Positions 1 through 5,252 of a DNA stretch of 5,830 nucleotides are shown piece after piece. Below the pieces are notes generated by a model that made no database searches, was not told the DNA's origin, and worked only from the letters and a program-made list of their open reading frames with translations. Every line of letters starts with the position of its first letter. Positions within the stretch are counted from its first letter, which is position 1. A program made the position numbers and the translations under genes. Origin of the DNA: CADCSY01 sp038255685 (lineage in GTDB: Bacteria > Actinomycetota > Acidimicrobiia > Acidimicrobiales > CADCSY01). The DNA is taken from assembly GCA_038255685.1 (NCBI GenBank), contig JBBSLC010000171.1, positions 1 through 5,830 on the forward strand. Reading direction: 5' to 3'.

Positions 1-665
1 AGGTCACCACCGCTGATCGATCCCACCGGCTCGCCGGCGACGAGCACGAAGGCGGAGACGACCACGCCGGCAGCGACGACCACACCGAAGAGGAACGGCA
101 CCGTGTCGATGTGGTCCCTGGCCTGCTTCGACCACACGAAGTAGACGGCGAAGAACGCCACGTTGAGGATCGCCAGCACCACGCCCACCGGGTCGCCCTC
201 TGGCCCCGACGCGCCAGCCAGCACCACGACCGCCGCGCCGGCGATGGCGACGAGCGACCAGAGGCGGAAGCCCGTACCTGGCCGCTCGCCGAACAGCACG
301 ATGGCGAGGAGCCCGACGAAGATCGGCTGCAGGACCTGCATGAGCGTCACGTCGACGACCGACGTCGCCTTGATGGCGATCATGAAGAAGAGCTGGTGGA
401 TCCCGAAGGCAACGCCGCAGCGCGCTGCCCACGACCAGCCAACCCGGTCGGGCCTCCGCCCGCTCGACCGGATCTGCCAGAGGGTGAGACACCCCATGAG
501 GACGGCCCCGATCCAGAGGCGCCAGAACGACAGGACGGGTCCTGTGGTCTCCGAGCCGGCGACCATGACCGGCCCGGTGCTGAACAGCAGCACGCCGAGT
601 CCGATGAGCAGGAGCGGCCGAGACGAGACGGCACTCGTGGCGCGCACCCGGACCGGCGCGCTCAC
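1..665 (-). CDS. EamA/DMT-superfamily membrane transporter (C-terminus beyond window)
   Basis: This is a polytopic inner-membrane protein of the drug/metabolite transporter (EamA) superfamily. The 221 visible residues (frame open to the window edge) contain about seven hydrophobic helices, near residues 17-35, 44-64, 80-98, 103-125, 134-150, 159-178 and 190-210. The first EamA repeat closes with the typical helix followed by LFGERPG (124-130), and the second repeat begins near 158. The family usually has ten helices and about 280-310 residues, so about one quarter is missing beyond position 1. The GTG start at 663-665 overlaps the TGA stop of the upstream glycosyltransferase gene (shared GTGA, 662-665), and purine-rich GGACGGAAG lies just before it. 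This makes the start secure and suggests translational coupling. The family exports or imports amino acids, nucleotides, sugars and other small metabolites. The substrate cannot be read from the sequence. Pairing with a glycosyltransferase hints at a sugar or glycoconjugate, but this is inference. Confidence 0.88.
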   Translation of the reverse strand, partial: MSAPVRVRATSAVSSRPLLLIGLGVLLFSTGPVMVAGSETTGPVLSFWRLWIGAVLMGCLTLWQIRSSGRRPDRVGWSWAARCGVAFGIHQLFFMIAIKATSVVDVTLMQVLQPIFVGLLAIVLFGERPGTGFRLWSLVAIAGAAVVVLAGASGPEGDPVGVVLAILNVAFFAVYFVWSKQARDHIDTVPFLFGVVVAAGVVVSAFVLVAGEPVGSISGGD

Positions 666-1372
666 GACTTCCGTCCGGACGTGGGCTCGATGGTGGTCTG
701 GTGCAGGTAGAACCAGTAGGTCCGCCAGCGCACGTCGCCGAGCGGGGGGAGCATCGAGACGAGCGCCTTGTACATCCACCACGTGTGGCGCAGGCCCTCC
801 CGGCGACCGAGCTTGTCGCGCTTGGTCCGGTGGTAGACGCCGGGCATCGTCTGCACGCTCATGGGGAGGCGACCCTCGCACAGCACCTCGTTCAACCTGA
901 CCTCGATCGTGTAGCCGTCGAGGTGCGCTGGCGGGATCGACTCGAAGACCCAGCGGGGCAGGATGCGCTCGCCCGACAGCGGCGGGCACCGCAGGACGAG
1001 CCAGTTCTGCCAGCCGTAGTCGAACGTGCCGATCGACATGACCGAGCGCCCGGCGACGAACGGCTCGCACACGGCGTCGAGGTGGGCCGACGTGAGATCC
1101 GTGCAGTCGGCGTCGGCGAAGAGGATCGCCTCGGCGTCGGTGGCGGCGACGCCGGCGGCCATCGCCTCGGCCTTGGAGCCCGTCGAGCCCTCGCGCCGCA
1201 GGACCTTGGCACCGGCGGCAGCGGCGAGCTCGGCGGTGTCGTCGGTCGAGCCGTCGTCGACCACGATCACCTCGCGCACGTAGCGGCAGCCGGCGGCGGC
1301 GGCGACGTTGGCGGCCACGGTGACCGCCTCGTCACGGGCGCACATGACGACGTCGATCACCGGCGTGCTCAC
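662..1372 (-). CDS. Family 2 glycosyltransferase (GT-A fold)
   Basis: A 236-residue cytoplasmic glycosyltransferase of the GT2 type, which transfers a sugar from a nucleotide-sugar donor to an unknown acceptor. Visible motifs are the N-terminal beta strand with CARDEA (11-16), VVDDGSTDDT (37-46) for binding the nucleotide, a GSKAEAM segment (65-71) like the GKGEA loop of GT2 enzymes, and the metal-binding DAD (87-89, in LFADADC). An acceptor-side DGYTIEVRLNEVL (152-164) recalls the GYGVEIGLL region of glucosyl-3-phosphoglycerate synthase-like enzymes. A basic, aromatic C-terminus (RTKRDKLGRREG, then WWMYKALVSML) may sit at the membrane surface, but no clear transmembrane helix is present. The start is GTG at 1370-1372 because the GT-A fold begins immediately (STPVIDVVMCARDE). 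The reading frame stays open far upstream but overlaps the lyase gene there, so it is not coding. A weak purine-rich GGACGGACGA precedes the start. The stop overlaps the start of the transporter gene by 4 bases. Donor and acceptor are unknown. Confidence 0.88.
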   Translation of the reverse strand: MSTPVIDVVMCARDEAVTVAANVAAAAGCRYVREVIVVDDGSTDDTAELAAAAGAKVLRREGSTGSKAEAMAAGVAATDAEAILFADADCTDLTSAHLDAVCEPFVAGRSVMSIGTFDYGWQNWLVLRCPPLSGERILPRWVFESIPPAHLDGYTIEVRLNEVLCEGRLPMSVQTMPGVYHRTKRDKLGRREGLRHTWWMYKALVSMLPPLGDVRWRTYWFYLHQTTIEPTSGRKS

Positions 1373-1397
1373 TCGTCCGTCCACGCCCGGCCCCTTA

Positions 1398-1418
1398 CCC
1401 CGTCGGCGACCGCCGGGG
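1398..1418 (-). terminator. Hairpin just after the CitE-like lyase stop codon
   Basis: A 21-base near-palindrome (CCCCG, mismatch, CGG, 3-base loop, CCG, mismatch position, CGGGG on the plus strand) lies one base downstream of the TGA stop at 1420-1422. It is the main structure in the 47-bp gap before the glycosyltransferase. There is no U tract after it on the minus strand, so it is not a classic intrinsic terminator. It could be a U-less actinobacterial terminator, an attenuator or an mRNA 3'-end stabiliser. If it terminates, the glycosyltransferase and transporter form a unit separate from the lyases. A fold of this strength can also arise by chance at this GC content. Confidence 0.35.
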
Positions 1419-1419
1419 C

Positions 1420-2298
1420 TCAGCCCTGCTGCAGCGCGGTGATCGCCTCGGCCTGCGCCAGCGCGCGCCGGGCGTTGTCGACGTGGAGGTTCTCGACCAT
1501 CCGTCCGTTCACCTGGACGACGCCCTTGCCCTCGGCCTCGGCTGCCTCGAACGCAGCGATGATCTCCCGTGCCGCCTCGACCTCCTCGGCGCTCGGGGCG
1601 AACACCTCGTTGCACGGCTCGACCTGGCTCGGGTGGATCAGCGTCTTGCCGTCGAAGCCGAGCTGGCGCCCCTGGACGCACTCGGCCCGGAAGCCCTCCT
1701 CGTCCTTGATGTCGTTGTAGACGCCGTCGAGGATCACCTTCCCGGCCAGTCGGGCGGCGAGGAGGCACGACTGGAGGGCGAGCTGCATCGGCGCCCGGCC
1801 GGGGATCTGCTCGGCGTGGAGCTCCTTGGCGATGTCGTTCGTGCCCATCACGAGCACGGTGAGGCGCTCGGAGGCAGCGACGATCTCGCGGGCGTCGAGG
1901 ATGCCGGCCGGCGTCTCGAGCATCGCCCAGATGCGGGTGGCGGCGGGCGCGCCACCGGCGACGAGCTGGCGCTCGACGTCGGCGATGTCGGCGGCGCTGC
2001 TGATCTTCGGCACGAGCACCGCTGCGGGACCGGCCTTCGCCGCTGCGGCGAGGTCGGCGGCGCCCCACTCGGTGTCGAGGCCGTTCACCCGTATGACGAC
2101 CTCACGCAGGCCGTAGCCCCCGGATGCCGCCGCTGCGCACACCCGGTCCCGCGCCTCGGGCTTGGCGTCGGGAGACACCGCGTCCTCGAGGTCGAAGATC
2201 AGCGAGTCGGCAGGGATGCCCTTCGCCTTCTCGAGGGCGCGCTCGTTGGCGCCTGGCATGTAGAGGACCGAGCGGCGGGGTCGGAGGTCGGCATCCAT
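1420..2298 (-). CDS. CitE-like CoA-ester lyase (HpcH/HpaI aldolase family), possible malyl-CoA thioesterase
   Basis: A 292-residue cytoplasmic TIM-barrel enzyme of the CitE-like branch, usual length for the family. Seen in order: RRSVLYMPGANERALEKA (8-25), FDLEDAV (35-41), the CoA/substrate arginine in VIRVNGLDTEWG (R70), the Mg-binding glutamate in MLETPAGI (E128) and aspartate in MGTNDIAKEL (D155), then DGVYNDIKDEEGF (191-203) and FDGKTLIHPSQV (215-226). Known family members cleave malyl-, beta-methylmalyl-, citramalyl- or citryl-CoA type substrates; some, such as Rhodobacter Mcl2, instead hydrolyse (S)-malyl-CoA. The C-terminal lid reads GRMVEN (265-270), with Glu269 where lyases such as human CLYBL have a catalytic Asp (MID/MVD). 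The exact reaction is therefore uncertain. The ATG at 2296-2298 is supported by GGGAG nine bases upstream; the longer in-frame extension lies inside the preceding gene. It follows the malyl-CoA lyase gene by 5 bp and is almost certainly cotranscribed with it. Confidence 0.9.
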   Translation of the reverse strand: MDADLRPRRSVLYMPGANERALEKAKGIPADSLIFDLEDAVSPDAKPEARDRVCAAAASGGYGLREVVIRVNGLDTEWGAADLAAAAKAGPAAVLVPKISSAADIADVERQLVAGGAPAATRIWAMLETPAGILDAREIVAASERLTVLVMGTNDIAKELHAEQIPGRAPMQLALQSCLLAARLAGKVILDGVYNDIKDEEGFRAECVQGRQLGFDGKTLIHPSQVEPCNEVFAPSAEEVEAAREIIAAFEAAEAEGKGVVQVNGRMVENLHVDNARRALAQAEAITALQQG

Positions 2299-2303
2299 GG
2301 TGG

Positions 2304-3362
2304 TCAGCTCCCAGCGAGGTCGTAGGCGGCGGCGAGTGCGGGGTCTCGCTCGGCGAGCTCCCGGGCCAGGTCGAGCACGACGCGGCACTGCTTCACCGAG
2401 GCGTCGTCCTCCATCTTCCCGTCCAGCATGACGGCGCCGGTGCCGTCACCCATGGCCTCGACGACGGCCTTGGCGTGGGCGACCTCGGCGGGGTCGGGGC
2501 TGAACACCTTCTTGGCGATCTCGATCTGGACGGGGTGCAGGCTCCACGCACCGACGCAGCCGAGCAGGTAGGCGTTGCGGAACTGGTCCTCGCAGGCGAC
2601 GGTGTCCTTGATGTCGCCGAACGGGCCGTAGAACGGGAGGATCCCCTGCATCACGCAGGCGTCCACCATGCGGCTGATCGTGTAGTGCCAGAGGTCTTGC
2701 TGGTGGGTGGCCCGACCCGCTTCCAGGTCGTCGCCTGTCGGGTCCTCGCGCACCAGGTAGCCGGGGTGACCACCGCCGACGCGCGTCGTCTTCATGCGGC
2801 GGTTGGCGGCGAGGTCAGCAGGACCGAGGGAGAGGCCCTGCATCCGGGGTGACGCGCCGCAGATCTCCTCGACGTTCGCCATGCCTCTCGCCGTCTCGAG
2901 GATCGCGTGCACGAGGATCGGTCGGGTGAGGCCCGCCTTGGCCTCGAGCTGGGCCAGCAGGCGGTCGACGTAGTGGATGTCCTCGGGCCCCTCGACCTTG
3001 GGGATCATGATCACGTCGAGGGCGTCGCCGATCTCGGTGACCGCCGCGGTCAGGTCGTCGAGGCCCCACGGCGAGTCGAGGCTGTTCACCCGGGTCCACA
3101 GCTGCGTGTCGCCCATGTCGGCGGTGCGGCCGACCTCGAGCAGGCCGGCGCGGGCGGCTTCCTTGTCGCTCGCCGGCACCCCGTCCTCGAGGTTGGCGAG
3201 GAGGATGTCGACGGTCGGCGCGATGTCGGGGACCTTGGCCACCATCTTCGGGTTCGACGGCGGGAAGAAGTGGATGACCCGCGAGGGCCGGAACGGCACC
3301 TCCCGCACCGGGTCGGGAGCGCCGACGGCGAGCGGTCGGAAGAAGTCCTTCGGGCTGCGCAT
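2304..3362 (-). CDS. mcl: Malyl-CoA lyase ((S)-malyl-CoA / beta-methylmalyl-CoA / citramalyl-CoA lyase), Mcl type
   Basis: A 352-residue cytoplasmic Mg-dependent CoA-ester lyase that reversibly splits malyl-CoA to acetyl-CoA plus glyoxylate. Relatives also act on beta-methylmalyl-CoA (propionyl-CoA plus glyoxylate) and citramalyl-CoA (acetyl-CoA plus pyruvate). From memory, not from an alignment, it resembles Chloroflexus aurantiacus Mcl (about 348 residues) along its whole length: FFRPLAVGAPDPVRE (7-21), VIHFFPPSNPKM (29-40), LANLEDGVP (55-63), DVIMIPKVEGPEDIH (116-130), LGPADLAANRRMKTTRVGGG (179-198), QQDLWHYTI (221-229), FYGPFGDIKD (244-253) and GAWSLHPVQI (271-280). Expected active-site residues are present: Arg91 (WTRVNS), Glu156 (ILETARG) and Asp183 (GPADLAA) for Mg, and lid Asp319 (DGKMEDD). 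The ATG at 3360-3362 fits the family N-terminus. No Shine-Dalgarno is visible, but TAGCGT lies six bases upstream, so the mRNA may be leaderless. It is the first gene of the minus-strand group. Substrate preference cannot be decided by eye. Confidence 0.94.
   Translation of the reverse strand: MRSPKDFFRPLAVGAPDPVREVPFRPSRVIHFFPPSNPKMVAKVPDIAPTVDILLANLEDGVPASDKEAARAGLLEVGRTADMGDTQLWTRVNSLDSPWGLDDLTAAVTEIGDALDVIMIPKVEGPEDIHYVDRLLAQLEAKAGLTRPILVHAILETARGMANVEEICGASPRMQGLSLGPADLAANRRMKTTRVGGGHPGYLVREDPTGDDLEAGRATHQQDLWHYTISRMVDACVMQGILPFYGPFGDIKDTVACEDQFRNAYLLGCVGAWSLHPVQIEIAKKVFSPDPAEVAHAKAVVEAMGDGTGAVMLDGKMEDDASVKQCRVVLDLARELAERDPALAAAYDLAGS
2306..2312 (-). promoter_or_regulatory. Ribosome binding site of the CitE-like lyase gene
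   Basis: On the minus strand GGGAG (2308-2312) lies nine bases before the ATG at 2298, inside the last codons of the malyl-CoA lyase gene and touching its TGA stop. It is the clearest Shine-Dalgarno sequence in the window. It fixes the start of the second lyase and implies coupled translation of the pair. Confidence 0.65.
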
Positions 3363-3368
3363 GCCCGG

Positions 3369-3374
3369 ACGCTA
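3369..3374 (-). promoter_or_regulatory. Possible -10 element of the malyl-CoA lyase gene
   Basis: On the minus strand TAGCGT (a TANNNT -10 match) lies six bases before the ATG at 3362, which would put the transcription start at or next to the start codon. The -35 region is poor; TTCCCG about 18 bases further upstream is the best candidate. Such matches are uncommon at this GC content, but this one rests on a single hexamer. Confidence 0.35.
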
Positions 3375-3443
3375 CGCGGCGAGCTCGGAGGTCGGGAAAC
3401 CGGGCGCTGCGACGCCTCGTCTGAGCTGAGGGAGGCTGCGGCC

Positions 3444-3449
3444 TACCGT
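3444..3449 (+). promoter_or_regulatory. Possible -10 element of the PLP-enzyme gene
   Basis: TACCGT (TANNNT) lies eight positions before the second of two tandem GTG codons (3457) and five before the first (3454). A weak CTGAGC, 17 bases further upstream (3421-3426), is a poor -35. The purine run GAGGGAGG (3428-3435) is about 18 bases from the start, too far for a normal ribosome site. A leaderless transcript starting at the GTG at 3457 is therefore plausible but unproven. Confidence 0.3.
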
Positions 3450-3453
3450 CTCG

Positions 3454-4491
3454 GTGGTGGATGCCGACCTCCGTGCCCAGTTCAGGGCGGACCCTGGGTT
3501 CCTGAACACCGCATCCCTCGGGCTCCCGCCGCTCACCACCGTGGGGGCCATGCAGGACGTGCTGGCCGGTTGGCAGCGCGGCACCTTGCAGCCGCCCGAC
3601 TTCGACGCCTTCGTGGGCAGGTCCCGGGTTGCGTGGGCCTCGCTCGCCGGCGTCGACCCGAGCTGGGTGGCGACCGGGCCGTCGGTGTCGACGTTCGTCG
3701 GGCTCATCGCTGCGTCGATGCCCGAAGGTGCCGAGGTGCTGCTCGCCGAGGGGGACTTCACCTCGGTCCTGTTCCCGTTCCTCGTGCAGGAGCGCCGAGG
3801 CGTCACCGTGCGCGTCGTCCCGCTCGAGGAGATCGTCGACTCGGTCAGGGCGCAGACGACGCTCGTGGCCGTGAGCGCCGTCCAGTCCGCCGACGGTCGC
3901 GTCATCGACGTCGACGCCCTCGTTGCGGCAGCCGCCGAGCACGGGACCCAGGTCCTGCTCGACACCACCCAGAGCTGCGGCTGGCTGGCCGTCGACTGCT
4001 CGCGCGTGGACTACGCCGTGTGCGGCGCCTACAAGTGGCTGCTCGCCCCCCGGGGCACGGCGTTCCTGTCGATGCGTCCCGAGCGCCTCGAGGCCATCAC
4101 CCCTCACGCCGCCAACTGGTACGCCGGCGGCGACATCTGGGGCTCGATCTACGGGACGCCGCTGCGCCTCGCCGACGACGCCAGGCGCTTCGACATCTCC
4201 CCCGCCTGGCTGTGCTGGGCGGGTGCGGCGCCGTCGATCGAGCTCGTCGCCTCCTTCGACCCCGAGGCCGTCCGGGCACACGACGTCGGCCTCGCCGACG
4301 CGTTCCTCGACCGCCTCGGCCTCCCGCCGCAGGGCTCCGCCATCGTCACCGTCGACGCCCCCGGCGCAGCCGAAGCGCTCGCCGCAGCAGGCGTGCGCGC
4401 CGCCGTGCGAGCCGGCAAGGTCAGGCTCTCGTTCCACGTCTACAACGACGAGTCAGACATCGACCTCACCGTCGGCGCGATTCGGGGGTGA
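3454..4491 (+). CDS. Class V aminotransferase-fold PLP-dependent enzyme
   Basis: A 345-residue cytoplasmic fold-type I PLP enzyme of the class V family (cysteine desulfurase, isopenicillin N epimerase and kynureninase relatives). Visible are an N-terminal FLNTASLGLPP (16-26), a phosphate-binding TGPSVSTF (74-81), DFTSVLFPFL (101-110), the PLP-ring aspartate with its partner in LLDTTQSCGW (D170, Q173), and the Schiff-base lysine in CGAYKWLLAPRG (K194). NWYAGGDIWGSIYG (221-234) follows, and the C-terminal RLSFHVYNDESDID (324-337) is the usual class V ending. It is somewhat shorter than the common 370-410 residues, mostly in the C-terminal domain, but looks intact. Two GTG codons (3454, 3457) could start it. 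The substrate is unknown: desulfurase, lyase, epimerase and transaminase roles are all possible. No cysteine sits in a clear desulfurase active-site loop, which argues mildly against an IscS-type role. It is divergent from the lyase pair and upstream of the LOG gene, with no visible functional link. Confidence 0.88.
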   Translation: MVDADLRAQFRADPGFLNTASLGLPPLTTVGAMQDVLAGWQRGTLQPPDFDAFVGRSRVAWASLAGVDPSWVATGPSVSTFVGLIAASMPEGAEVLLAEGDFTSVLFPFLVQERRGVTVRVVPLEEIVDSVRAQTTLVAVSAVQSADGRVIDVDALVAAAAEHGTQVLLDTTQSCGWLAVDCSRVDYAVCGAYKWLLAPRGTAFLSMRPERLEAITPHAANWYAGGDIWGSIYGTPLRLADDARRFDISPAWLCWAGAAPSIELVASFDPEAVRAHDVGLADAFLDRLGLPPQGSAIVTVDAPGAAEALAAAGVRAAVRAGKVRLSFHVYNDESDIDLTVGAIRG

Positions 4492-4540
4492 CCTCCAGCC
4501 TGGATGCTCATGACGGGCAGGGGGTCCAGACGACGTCGCA

Positions 4541-4562
4541 CGCGAGGGATGACACCCGCGCG
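4541..4562 (+). terminator. Hairpin between the PLP-enzyme and LOG genes
   Basis: CGCGAGGG and CCCGCGCG can pair (seven of eight positions, one A/G mismatch) around a six-base loop ATGACA. It sits 50 bases after the PLP-enzyme stop and 20 bases before the LOG start. There is no following T run. It could be a U-less terminator, or a leader structure affecting the LOG gene, or chance pairing in GC-rich DNA. Confidence 0.25.
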
Positions 4563-4582
4563 AGCGGCAGTCGGGCTCGTCC

Positions 4583-5161
4583 GTGAGGCTCGGGACCGTC
4601 TGCGTCTTCGCCGGTTCGAGCCCCGGTGCTCGGCCCGCCTACCTCGAGGCCGCTCGGGCCCTCGGGACGACGCTCGCCGGAGCGGGGACTCGGGTCGTCT
4701 TCGGCGGCGCGTCGGTCGGGTTGATGGGGGCGGTCGCCGACGCAGCGCTTGCGGCCGGCGGGGAGGTGGTCGGCGTCATCCCTGCGCACCTCGTCCCCCA
4801 CGAGATCGCTCACCGGGCGCTGACAGAGCTCCAGGTCGTGGGTTCGATGCACGAGCGGAAGCTGCGGATGGCCGAGCTGTCCGACGCCTTCGTCGTCCTG
4901 CCCGGTGGCTTCGGCACGATCGAGGAGGCGTTCGAGGTCCTCACCTGGACCCAGCTCGGGCTGCACGCCAAGCCACTCGGCTTCCTCGACGTCGAGGGCT
5001 ACTTCGACGGTCTCGCTGCGTTCCTCGACCACGCCGTCAGCGAGCGCTTCGTCCGCTCGGAGCACCGAGTGCTCGCCGCCTTCAGCGCCGATGTCGGCGA
5101 GCTCATGGCACTGCTCGAGGGGTTCGAGCGGCCGAACGTGGCGAAGTGGGTCGACCGCTGA
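4583..5161 (+). CDS. LOG-family (TIGR00730) nucleotide 5'-monophosphate phosphoribohydrolase
   Basis: A 192-residue cytoplasmic Rossmann-fold protein of the LOG / 'lysine decarboxylase-like' family. Members cleave ribose-5-phosphate from (N6-modified) adenosine monophosphates, releasing the free base; cytokinin activation is the known role in plants and some actinobacteria. Seen in order: VCVFAGSSPG (6-15), VVFGGASVGLMG (38-49), GVIPAHL (64-70), the signature SMHERK (88-93) with catalytic Arg92, and PGGFGTIEE (107-115) with catalytic Glu115. Length and both motifs match active LOG enzymes. True lysine decarboxylase activity, a common mis-annotation, is not supported. GTG at 4583 is the only start matching the family N-terminus, but no clear Shine-Dalgarno precedes it. 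The gene lies 91 bp after the PLP enzyme and could share its transcript. The physiological substrate is unknown; a general nucleotide-salvage role is as likely as hormone production. Confidence 0.93.
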   Translation: MRLGTVCVFAGSSPGARPAYLEAARALGTTLAGAGTRVVFGGASVGLMGAVADAALAAGGEVVGVIPAHLVPHEIAHRALTELQVVGSMHERKLRMAELSDAFVVLPGGFGTIEEAFEVLTWTQLGLHAKPLGFLDVEGYFDGLAAFLDHAVSERFVRSEHRVLAAFSADVGELMALLEGFERPNVAKWVDR

Positions 5162-5210
5162 CCGCCGATCTCGGCCGCCGGTCAAGATCGAGAAAGTCTC
5201 TCGCAAACCG

Positions 5211-5238
5211 TTGACGCCGCTGGGTTTCCTGCTACGAT
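5211..5238 (+). promoter_or_regulatory. Sigma70-type promoter of the DUF222/HNH gene
   Basis: TTGACG (5211-5216, five of six matches to the -35 consensus) and TACGAT (5233-5238, a TANNNT -10) are separated by 16 bp. The stretch around 5176-5245 is visibly less GC-rich than the rest. Transcription should begin about seven or eight bases after the -10, at 5245-5246, which is the start codon of the following gene. It is the best promoter match in the window. Confidence 0.75.
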
Positions 5239-5252
5239 CGAACAGGTGTTCG
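5239..5252 (+). promoter_or_regulatory. LexA operator (SOS box) overlapping the start codon
   Basis: CGAACAGGTGTTCG fits the Gram-positive/actinobacterial LexA consensus CGAACRNRYGTTYG at every position. The half sites CGAAC and GTTCG are perfect inverted repeats. It begins one base after the -10 hexamer and covers the expected transcription start and the GTG at 5246-5248, so bound LexA should block RNA polymerase. Regulation by LexA is known for several 13E12/DUF222 genes of Mycobacterium tuberculosis, which supports the call. The lexA gene itself is not in the window. Confidence 0.85.

Noticed and set aside
1290..1320. GCG/GGC-rich simple-repeat look around the start of the glycosyltransferase gene.
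   Set aside because: It encodes an ordinary Ala-rich helix (NVAAAAG) with GC-ending codons. It is not an expanded repeat.
1373..2068. In-frame N-terminal extension of the glycosyltransferase reading frame upstream of the GTG at 1372.
   Set aside because: The extension is Arg/Gly-rich low-complexity sequence overlapping the whole CitE-like lyase gene in another frame. The GT-A fold begins right after the GTG.
2815..4586. Very long open frames on both strands (up to about 560 codons) across the malyl-CoA lyase and PLP-enzyme genes.
   Set aside because: Their translations are Arg/Gly/Pro-rich with no family motifs, and they run antisense or out of frame to genes with clear active-site motifs. 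This is the usual result of high GC.
4583..5161. Lysine decarboxylase annotation for the LOG-family protein.
   Set aside because: The PGGxGTxxE and MHxRK-type motifs define LOG phosphoribohydrolases. There is no PLP-binding lysine motif or decarboxylase domain.
5164..5203. Two small inverted repeats after the LOG gene (GCCG/CGGC at 5164-5175 and CGAGA/TCTCG at 5189-5203), as a terminator.
   Set aside because: Stems are only four to five base pairs and no T run follows. This is too weak to call.
4504..5214. Plus-strand open frame of 236 codons overlapping the LOG gene.
   Set aside because: An Arg-rich shadow in another frame. The overlapping frame carries both LOG signature motifs.
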